A stretch of 12,031 bases of DNA from a bacterium (lineage in GTDB: Bacteria; Patescibacteriota; Minisyncoccia; Portnoybacterales; JAGGTM01). The stretch covers positions 1 to 12,031 of the forward strand of contig JAGGTM010000051.1 of the NCBI GenBank assembly GCA_021163745.1, in the 5' to 3' direction. The notes beneath the pieces were generated by a model. It did no database searches, was not told where the DNA came from, and worked only from the letters and a program-made list of their open reading frames with translations. Made by a program: the position numbers and the translations under genes. Below are positions 5,704-12,031 of this stretch, piece by piece. Positions within the stretch are counted from its first letter, which is position 1. Each line of letters starts with the position of its first letter.

Positions 5704-6891
5704 CTAATTTCTTTTCTTGTACCAGATTTTAATTATATCCTTTGCGTCCTCGTTGTCTCTAAACCTAAACTCCAAATCTGACCATCCCAGAAAACAATAG
5801 CCGTCAACCCTATCCCAGGTTTCCTCAAAAATAGTTTTGAAAACTTCTGCTTGAACAACTTTAGTTACCATTGACCTCTCTGTCCCTAATTCCCCAAAAA
5901 AGAATCCTTTTAGATTGTATTTTTCTTTAAGATGACTGGCTTTATTAATTGCTATATTTAAATAGTCTTTCAATTCATGATATTTTGCATCTCCCCACAT
6001 AATATCAAAAGACAAGTAATCGTATTTATCTATATTGTCAATATTTTCAGGGCCTGTGCTGGCTAATTTCAAAACTAAATTTCCAGAAAAAAAGGGCCTT
6101 AAATGCTGAGATTTCTCAATCCATTGATTAACCAAATTCTCATTTGCGAATACGGCGTTTGGTTCATTTAGGGGAGAGTAGAACTCAACATTTTCTTTTT
6201 CAGCAATCTCTGCCCAATAAAGCGCGGTCTTGTAAATCTTTTCAATAAAAATTGGATCGGTCAAGTGTGGAAAGCCGCCAAACTCGGTGGAATTTGGCGG
6301 TCCTGCAAAGTTCACTTCTAAAAAAACAGCGAACCCCGCATTATGCGCTTTTTCAATCAATTGGGTAATTAAAACCTCCGGAACCTCCTCCACGATACTT
6401 CCATCTGACAAAACGCTATAACCGGGACATATCCTAATGCCATTAACATTTAAAGATTTTAATTCTGCGATTTCGGAACGGTCAAGAAAATACAGGCAAT
6501 TTTCACTGGAAACAAATTTCAAGAAAGTTATTTCCTTTCTCTGATATTCTTTTGGTTTAACCTCTTCTGTTTCCTTTTCTATCTCCTGTTCTATTTCTTT
6601 TTTCTCCGATAATTTTGTTTCCTGTAATTCTGATTCTTCTGATTTTCTCGGAATTTCATTCGTTCTTTCTTCCTCTTTTTGTTCTTGCTTACTTTGCTTC
6701 TCAACCCGATTTTCTTTGTCCTCAAATCGCGAAACTCCCTTATTAGACAAATCGCCAAACTGCAATGTATGTCCAACCCAAATATATAGCATCCCAGCCA
6801 GTAAAATTATAATGCCAATGCCAATGCCAATAATTAGGTGCACAAAGGCAAATCCATTCTGTTTTCTGTTTAACCAACTCAACATCTTCAT
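5704..6891 (-). CDS. Membrane-anchored TIM-barrel glycoside hydrolase-like protein (clan GH-A type)
   Basis: A 395-residue protein. A short cytoplasmic tail precedes one hydrophobic anchor (about 17-38), then a Glu/Lys-rich linker (about 54-118), presumably extending across the cell envelope, then a globular domain from about 120. That domain has alternating strand-helix character and two motifs expected of clan GH-A barrels: LNEPNAVF (241-248) with Glu243 placed like the acid/base, and FFGELGTE (331-338) with Glu334 (or Glu338) placed like the nucleophile, plus the late aromatic GYCFLGW (364-370). Substrate and GH family are not recognised. It may act on surface or environmental polysaccharide, or be a degenerate binding barrel. 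The start is ambiguous between ATG at 6891 and 6885; neither has a ribosome-binding site. It is divergent from the nucleotidyltransferase gene and probably co-directional with tgt. Confidence 0.75.
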   Translation of the reverse strand: MKMLSWLNRKQNGFAFVHLIIGIGIGIIILLAGMLYIWVGHTLQFGDLSNKGVSRFEDKENRVEKQSKQEQKEEERTNEIPRKSEESELQETKLSEKKEIEQEIEKETEEVKPKEYQRKEITFLKFVSSENCLYFLDRSEIAELKSLNVNGIRICPGYSVLSDGSIVEEVPEVLITQLIEKAHNAGFAVFLEVNFAGPPNSTEFGGFPHLTDPIFIEKIYKTALYWAEIAEKENVEFYSPLNEPNAVFANENLVNQWIEKSQHLRPFFSGNLVLKLASTGPENIDNIDKYDYLSFDIMWGDAKYHELKDYLNIAINKASHLKEKYNLKGFFFGELGTERSMVTKVVQAEVFKTIFEETWDRVDGYCFLGWSDLEFRFRDNEDAKDIIKIWYKKRN

Positions 6892-6968
6892 ATTATTTTC
6901 ATATCAACTAAAAAATTATATATAAGATATAGAGGTCGCATCTTACTAATTTTATTTTCCCGGAACTT

Positions 6969-6996
6969 TTGCGTTTTGGTTCTATGGTGATATACT
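6969..6996 (+). promoter_or_regulatory. Promoter with extended -10 for the nucleotidyltransferase gene
   Basis: TTGCGT (6969-6974), a 16-base spacer, and TATACT (6991-6996) preceded by TGA (6988-6990) form an extended -10. The expected start is near 7003, leaving about 20 bases before the ATG at 7024. It lies in the 132-base divergent gap. The AT-rich part of the gap (TATAAT on the minus strand at 6920-6915) could serve the leftward gene, but no good -35 accompanies it. Confidence 0.55.
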
Positions 6997-7023
6997 AAAA
7001 ATAAAATTATTTATGGCAATTAT

Positions 7024-7998
7024 ATGACTACTATAGAAAAATCCATTTTAGCCACCGTTACTTATTATGATACCCTAAACATTCCATTAACACAAATGGA
7101 AATATTTAAATATCTAATAAAAGTTAACCCAAAACAAAAATTATCTAAAATTAACTTATTTAGCATCATAACTTTGTTAGAGAGTAAAGAACTAAAAAGA
7201 TTTATTGAAAGTAAAAATGGGTTTTATTTCTTGAGAGGAAGAGAAAATTTAATAAAACAACGAATTAAGAAACAAAAAATCACTGAACAGAAATGGAAAA
7301 TAGCAAAAAGAATTATATGGATAATGCAACTAATTCCATTTCTAAGAGGGGTAATGGTAAGCGGATCAATGGCAATTGGGAATGCAAAAAAAGAAAGCGA
7401 TATCGATGTTCTGATTATAACTTCAAAAAATAGAATCTGGATAGCGCGCGCAATAACAACTTTGTTTTTGCATATACTCAAAAGAAGAAGACATAACCAC
7501 TTGACAAAAGATAGAATCTGCCTTAATCATTATATAACGGAAGAAAGTTTAAATATCATTCACAGAAGTTTATATAATGCACAAACTTATGCTCATTTGA
7601 TACCTGTTTTAGAGTTAGAAGCATTTAATTTAAAGAAATTTTATAAAAAAAACAAATGGATTAAAAACTGCTTATTCTTTATCTTTTATGAAAAAAACTT
7701 GGCTTTCAGAAAATCAAAGTATTCTTTCTTATTGAATTTTTTTAGAAAAAGTTTAGAATATATATTGAACAATCCGCTCGGAAATCTTCTGGAAAAAGCA
7801 ATAAAAATAGCGCAGGTTCATAGAGTAAAAAAAGATAAACTTACTTATACCAAAGGAGGAAGAATAGTCATTAACGATATGGAATTGGAATTTCACCCTA
7901 AATCACCTGAAAAAATAATAATAGAAAGTTATAATAAAAAAATGAAAGAGCTCGGATTCCCAGAACTAGGAAATCAAAAAGATTCTGGATTGAGATGA
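7024..7998 (+). CDS. Nucleotidyltransferase-fold protein with N-terminal helical/winged domain
   Basis: A 324-residue cytoplasmic protein. Residues 1-80 are helical and resemble a winged-helix-like region (IEKSILATVTYYDTLNIPLT, then an ITLLESKELKRF helix and a hairpin at GFYFLRG). The core has the polymerase-beta superfamily signature: GS (114-115) and DID (126-128) in SGSMAIGNAKKESDIDVLII, giving the metal-binding Asp126 and Asp128. A basic stretch (KRRRHNH, 153-159) and further helices follow. The nucleotide acceptor is unknown. It is larger than MNT toxin-antitoxin nucleotidyltransferases and no HEPN partner is next to it, so a toxin-antitoxin role is not supported. It ends in TGA TAA, which shows UGA works as a stop. 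A short ATG frame at 7013 stops at once and is irrelevant. No Shine-Dalgarno is visible. Confidence 0.8.
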   Translation: MTTIEKSILATVTYYDTLNIPLTQMEIFKYLIKVNPKQKLSKINLFSIITLLESKELKRFIESKNGFYFLRGRENLIKQRIKKQKITEQKWKIAKRIIWIMQLIPFLRGVMVSGSMAIGNAKKESDIDVLIITSKNRIWIARAITTLFLHILKRRRHNHLTKDRICLNHYITEESLNIIHRSLYNAQTYAHLIPVLELEAFNLKKFYKKNKWIKNCLFFIFYEKNLAFRKSKYSFLLNFFRKSLEYILNNPLGNLLEKAIKIAQVHRVKKDKLTYTKGGRIVINDMELEFHPKSPEKIIIESYNKKMKELGFPELGNQKDSGLR

Positions 7999-8200
7999 TA
8001 AAAATTTCAAATTATTCCAAAGTGTTCCAAATTATTCCAAATCAATGTCAAAATCCAAAATTCAAAATTCAAAACAAAATAAATAAATTTTTGAATTTGT
8101 AATTTTGAATTTGGGATTTGTTTGTGATTTGTAATTTGGAATTTGTAATTTAAAGATTGTAGCTTTGCGCTTTGAGCTTTGCGCTTTGAGCTTAAAATTT
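7999..8200. repeat. Mosaic intergenic repeat, locus C
   Basis: Between the nucleotidyltransferase stop and groES. AT-rich units such as ATTCCAA, AATCCAA and AATTCAA (8009-8078) face complementary units TTTGAAT, GGGATTT, GTAATTT (about 8090-8152) across an AT spacer, forming a long imperfect hairpin. Then GCTTTGC, GCTTTGA, GCTTTGC and GCTTTGA lie in exact tandem (8162-8189). P1, P2 and P3 are absent. No gene is present. The hairpin might also stop transcription from the upstream gene. Confidence 0.85.
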
Positions 8201-8211
8201 AAGATTTTAAT

Positions 8212-8281
8212 CTAATTGCTTATAGTATATTGTCAACCTTGTTAGGTCAATCTTGGTAGGCAGTATACGATAAGCAATTAG
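8212..8281 (+). promoter_or_regulatory. 18-bp inverted repeat with two tandem 14-mers in the groES leader
   Basis: Arms 8212-8229 and 8264-8281 are complementary at 17 of 18 positions. The 34-base interior carries two adjacent direct repeats, GTCAACCTTGTTAG (8232-8245) and GTCAATCTTGGTAG (8246-8259), differing at two positions. The right arm ends eight bases before the groES ATG. No CIRCE operator (TTAGCACTC/GAGTGCTAA) is present, so this could be the chaperonin operator, an RNA element near the start codon, or a small mobile-element relic. Its function is inference; the structure is directly visible. Confidence 0.6.
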
Positions 8282-8289
8282 TAAACACA

Positions 8290-8580
8290 ATGACCATTAA
8301 ACCTGTATCAGACCATATAGTTATTGAGCCAATTTCTCAAGAAGAAAAGACCGAAACCGGAATTATATTGCCTGATACTGCATCAAAAGAACGACCCGAA
8401 CAAGGAAAGGTAATCGCAGTGGGACCGGGCCGTCTTTTACCTAACGGCAAAAGAAGAACTATGGAAGTCAAAAAAGGAGATATTGTTCTTTTTACTAAAT
8501 ACGGACCAAACGAAGTTAAAATAGACGACAAAGAATATCTTATAGCGAGAGAGGAGGACATCTTAGCAATTTTAGAATAA
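8290..8580 (+). CDS. groES: GroES co-chaperonin
   Basis: The 96-residue 10-kDa lid that caps GroEL in the cytoplasm. It begins with the family pattern IKPVSDHIVIEP (3-14); the mobile loop EEKTETGIILPDTASKE (18-34) includes the hydrophobic GIIL (24-27) that docks on GroEL. GKVIAVGPGR (39-48), GDIVLFTKYGPNEVK (63-77) and a YLIAREEDILAIL tail follow. The length is normal. The gene is 79 bases from groEL, the standard operon order. No Shine-Dalgarno precedes the ATG; the inverted repeat at 8212-8281 ends eight bases upstream. Confidence 0.97.
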   Translation: MTIKPVSDHIVIEPISQEEKTETGIILPDTASKERPEQGKVIAVGPGRLLPNGKRRTMEVKKGDIVLFTKYGPNEVKIDDKEYLIAREEDILAILE

Positions 8581-8600
8581 CGCTTATGTTTGCCTCGGAC

Positions 8601-10279
<1,679 letters not shown>

Positions 10280-10292
10280 AGGTCGGGTCCGC

Positions 10293-10357
10293 TAAAATGT
10301 CTCTAAATAAAATAGTTTAGGGTTGAATCTTATTAAAGAATCAGCCCTGACATTTTA
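10293..10357 (+). terminator. Nested hairpin after groEL, probable terminator
   Basis: The inner stem pairs 10319-10331 with 10336-10348 around the loop ATTA, 13 positions with one G-T and one mismatch. The outer stem TAAAATGTC (10293-10301) pairs exactly with GACATTTTA (10349-10357). Bases after the inner stem are GACATTTTATT, only a modest T-run. It separates groES-groEL from lemA and probably ends or processes the chaperonin mRNA. Confidence 0.5.
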
Positions 10358-10387
10358 TTCTGGGTATCAATCAACCCTTGTATAATT

Positions 10388-10942
10388 ATGAATATACTTT
10401 ATATTCTTTTGGGCATTATTATTGCAATCGGGATAGGGACAATATTTCTTTATAACAGATTGGTATCTTTAAAAAACAGAGCAAAAGAAGCGTGGTCAGA
10501 TATTGAGGTGCAGCTAAAAAGAAGGCATAATCTAATTCCTAATTTAGTTGAAACAGTTAAGGGATACGCATCTCATGAAAGAGAAGTATTGGAAAAAGTA
10601 ACAGAAGCAAGAACAAAAGCAATAAGCGCGCAAACCTTAAGAGAGAAAGGAGAGGCAGAGAATATGTTAACCCAAACCCTAAAAAGTCTCTTTGCAGTAG
10701 CGGAAAATTACCCTGATTTGAAAGCATCTCAAAATTTTTTAGAACTCCAGAGAGAATTAAGAGATACCGAAGATAAAATTCAAGCAGCAAGAAGATTTTA
10801 TAATGCCAATGTGAGGGACCTAAATATTACAATTGAAAGCTTTCCTTCCAATATAATTGCCAAGCTTTTTAATTTCAAAAAAATGGACCTCTTCGAAACC
10901 GAAGAAGCAGAAGATAGGGAAGTCCCTAAGGTAAAATTTTAA
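10388..10942 (+). CDS. lemA: LemA family protein
   Basis: A 184-residue protein with one N-terminal hydrophobic helix (about 2-21) and a helical-bundle domain outside or along the membrane. The family signature is intact: YNRLVSLKNRAKEAWSDIEV (22-41), QLKRRHNLIPNLVETVKGYA (42-61), HEREVLEKVTEAR (63-75), then YPDLKASQNFLELQRELRDTEDKI (108-131) and ARRFYNANVRDLN (134-146). LemA's molecular role is not settled, but it is often next to htpX, as here (301 bases downstream, same strand). No Shine-Dalgarno is visible; TATAAT lies one base before the ATG and is too close to be this gene's -10. Repeat locus D starts right after the stop. Confidence 0.94.
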   Translation: MNILYILLGIIIAIGIGTIFLYNRLVSLKNRAKEAWSDIEVQLKRRHNLIPNLVETVKGYASHEREVLEKVTEARTKAISAQTLREKGEAENMLTQTLKSLFAVAENYPDLKASQNFLELQRELRDTEDKIQAARRFYNANVRDLNITIESFPSNIIAKLFNFKKMDLFETEEAEDREVPKVKF

Positions 10943-10976
10943 TTCTTTTACAAATTATTTACCCGTCCAAATTTTG

Positions 10977-11012
10977 CCCGCCCGCCGCAAATTTCTTCGA
11001 AATTTGGGCGGG
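10977..11012. repeat. P2 palindromic module, copy D
   Basis: CCCGCCC (10977-10983), a 5-base bulge GCCGC, AAATTTC (10989-10995), loop TTC, GAAATTT (10999-11005) and GGGCGGG (11006-11012). It matches the core at 4119-4154 exactly in reverse complement. Placed 34 bases after the lemA stop, it may also protect or end that mRNA, though no T-run follows. Confidence 0.9.
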
Positions 11013-11043
11013 CAAGCAAAACTTGAATAGATAGGCCAATTTA

Positions 11044-11163
11044 GGCGTAAAGCGCAAAGCTCAAAACTCAAAACTACAGTGTAAAGCGCAAAGCGAAATT
11101 TTTTCTTTTTCAGCTTTAAGTTTTACGCTTTAGCTTTACGCTTTACGCTTTGAGTTTTGCGCT
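11044..11163. repeat. AAAGCNN heptamer hairpin (locus D)
   Basis: The left arm units GCGTAAA, GCGCAAA, GCTCAAA and ACTCAAA face the right arm units GCTTTAA, GTTTTAC, GCTTTAG, CTTTACG and so on, around a T-rich loop (11096-11110). Period seven holds in both arms with occasional one-base slips. Confidence 0.85.
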
Positions 11164-11178
11164 AAAACTGGTTTTGGA

Positions 11179-11225
11179 CTGCCTACCCTCCCAAATTTTG
11201 TCAAGAGCAAAACTTAAAAGGGCAG
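11179..11225. repeat. Degenerate hairpin before htpX
   Basis: AAATTTTG (11193-11200) and CAAAACTT (11207-11214) pair with one G-T around a 7-base loop, and CTGCC...CCT (11180-11190) faces AGGGCAG (11219-11225). It resembles the outer part of P2 and may be a decayed copy. It ends 18 bases before the htpX ATG. Confidence 0.5.
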
Positions 11226-11243
11226 GTTTGAGATTTAAATATA

Positions 11244-12031
11244 ATGCCTACTCTTTATACCCTAAAAGAATCTAACATAAGAAAAACTTATCTTCTGATA
11301 ACTGTCTTCCTGCTTTTTATAATCGGTATTGGATGGATTTTCAGTTATATATTTGAAAGCACAGGAATTTTAATTATTGCTGCTGTTTTTGCAATTTTAA
11401 CTAGTGTCACTTCCTATTGGTATTCAGACAAAGTTGTTCTTTATATGACCAAAGCAAGGCCAGTTAAGAAAGAAGACAATCCGGAACTCTACAGAATTGT
11501 AGAAAATCTATGTATTACCGCTGGACTTCCTATGCCAAAAATTTATATAATAGAAGAACCTCAGCCAAATGCATTTGCAACTGGCAGGAACCCAAAACAT
11601 GCGGTTGTTGCAGTAACCAGAGGGCTTTTGGAAAAACTTGAAAGAGTAGAACTTGAGGGAGTAATTGCTCACGAGCTCTCTCATATCAAAAATCGGGACA
11701 TACTCTTACAAACTGTAATAGTAGTACTGGCTGGAATAATTTCTATTTCTGCAGAGTTTCTTTTAAGAAGTCTTTGGTGGGGTGGGGGAAGGAGAAGAAG
11801 AGAAGGGAATGAGATTTTTTATGTTTTAGGTTTAATCGCAATAATTTTAGCCCCCATTGCCGCAACCTTAATAAGATTAGCTATATCCAGAAAAAGAGAA
11901 TTTTTGGCAGATGCCTCAGGCGCTCTCTTGACTAGATATCCTGAAGGATTAGCCAAAGCATTAGAAAAAATCTCAAATGACCCAAATTCGTTAAAAACAG
12001 CAAATAATTCTACCGCTCATCTTTTCATCAT
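11244..12031 (+). CDS. htpX: HtpX-like M48 zinc metalloprotease, 3' end cut off by window
   Basis: A membrane protease that degrades misfolded membrane proteins, acting beside FtsH in bacteria. I translated 262 codons from the ATG at 11244. Two hydrophobic helices (about 17-37 and 41-60) precede the cytoplasmic catalytic region. The zinc site is HELSH (143-147) with Glu144 catalytic, and Glu219 in REFLAD (218-223) as third ligand. Two more hydrophobic stretches lie at about 155-175 and 191-212, and the substrate-lining segment PNAFATGRNPKHAVVAVTRGLL (108-129) is typical. Full-length HtpX is about 280-300 residues, so only the C-terminal tail is missing. No clear Shine-Dalgarno is present. The gene follows lemA, a common pairing, but across the repeat locus D. 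Confidence 0.95.
   Translation, partial: MPTLYTLKESNIRKTYLLITVFLLFIIGIGWIFSYIFESTGILIIAAVFAILTSVTSYWYSDKVVLYMTKARPVKKEDNPELYRIVENLCITAGLPMPKIYIIEEPQPNAFATGRNPKHAVVAVTRGLLEKLERVELEGVIAHELSHIKNRDILLQTVIVVLAGIISISAEFLLRSLWWGGGRRRREGNEIFYVLGLIAIILAPIAATLIRLAISRKREFLADASGALLTRYPEGLAKALEKISNDPNSLKTANNSTAHLFI

Larger units (their letters stand above)
10943..11243. repeat. Mosaic intergenic repeat, locus D
   Basis: A 301-base gap between lemA and htpX with no credible gene. It has the P2 module (core 10977-11012), a short unique segment, facing AAAGCNN heptamer arms (11044-11095 and 11111-11163) around a T-rich loop, and a degenerate hairpin (11179-11225). The heptamer part strongly resembles 4268-4354 in the same orientation, but P1 is absent between the adjacent CAAAACT units at 11062-11075. 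The htpX leader is therefore largely repeat DNA. Confidence 0.88.

Noticed and set aside
7024..7998. MNT/HEPN-type toxin-antitoxin pair
   Set aside because: The nucleotidyltransferase signature is there, but the protein is about twice the size of MNT antitoxins and no HEPN gene is adjacent.
8186..8213. TTGAGC and TAATCT, 16 bases apart, as a groES promoter
   Set aside because: Both boxes are weak and the -35 is just a repeat unit; several equally poor pairs exist nearby, so no choice is justified.
8200..8289. CIRCE operator before groES
   Set aside because: Neither TTAGCACTC nor GAGTGCTAA, nor a close variant at the right spacing, is present. The dyad there has a different sequence and length.
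10381..10386. TATAAT as the lemA -10 box
   Set aside because: It is one base from the ATG, so transcription would start inside the gene, and the -35 position (TTCTGG) is poor.

Overview
The window is AT-rich and reads as a chromosomal fragment of a small-genome bacterium, most likely a member of the Candidate Phyla Radiation (Patescibacteria, Parcubacteria-like). This is inference. It rests on the bifunctional sugar-phosphate isomerase, membrane-anchored proteins with short N-terminal tails, a LemA/HtpX pair, a nucleotidyltransferase of a style seen in these genomes, and the near absence of Shine-Dalgarno sites. UGA is used as a stop (nucleotidyltransferase gene, TGA TAA), so there is no sign of the UGA-glycine code.

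Layout. On the minus strand, right to left: a membrane-anchored TIM-barrel glycosidase-like protein (5704-6891), tRNA-guanine transglycosylase (4395-5615), a YvlD/holin-4-like membrane protein (3573-3920), SecG (3295-3513), a family 5 peptide-type substrate-binding protein (1443-3227), and a bifunctional phosphoglucose/phosphomannose isomerase cut by the window edge (1-942). On the plus strand from 7024: a nucleotidyltransferase-fold protein, groES, groEL, lemA, and htpX cut by the right edge. The two directions diverge from 6892-7023. The genes are mostly housekeeping: protein folding (GroES/EL), secretion (SecG), membrane quality control (HtpX, possibly LemA), tRNA modification (Tgt), sugar interconversion, and oligopeptide or solute capture.

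The unusual part lies between the genes. Four spacers (943-1442, 3921-4394, 7999-8289, 10943-11243) hold a mosaic repeat family. It is built from degenerate 7-bp tandem units of several unrelated sequences (AAAGCNN, AAATTCC, GTGTTAA; also GTAAGCN in the groES-groEL gap), often as facing arms of long imperfect hairpins. Three compact palindromic modules are embedded in these arrays: P1 with CCCCG/CGGGG ends, P2 with CCCGCCC/GGGCGGG ends, and P3 with CAGTACCATAG/CTATGGTACTG arms. The copies at 1180-1430 and 3930-4288 are inverted relative to each other, match at 86 of 87 bases over a core, and bracket the three-gene block SBP-secG-yvlD. Comparing copies inside the window shows filled and empty sites for P1 and P2, single-heptamer gains or losses, and a dyad copy-number change. 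No repeat locus encodes a protein, so any mobilising enzyme would have to lie elsewhere.

A separate set of dyads sits next to the chaperonin genes. There is an 18-bp inverted repeat enclosing two tandem 14-mers just before groES, a hairpin with heptamers before groEL, and a nested hairpin after groEL. No CIRCE operator, tRNA, rRNA, CRISPR array or transposase was found.
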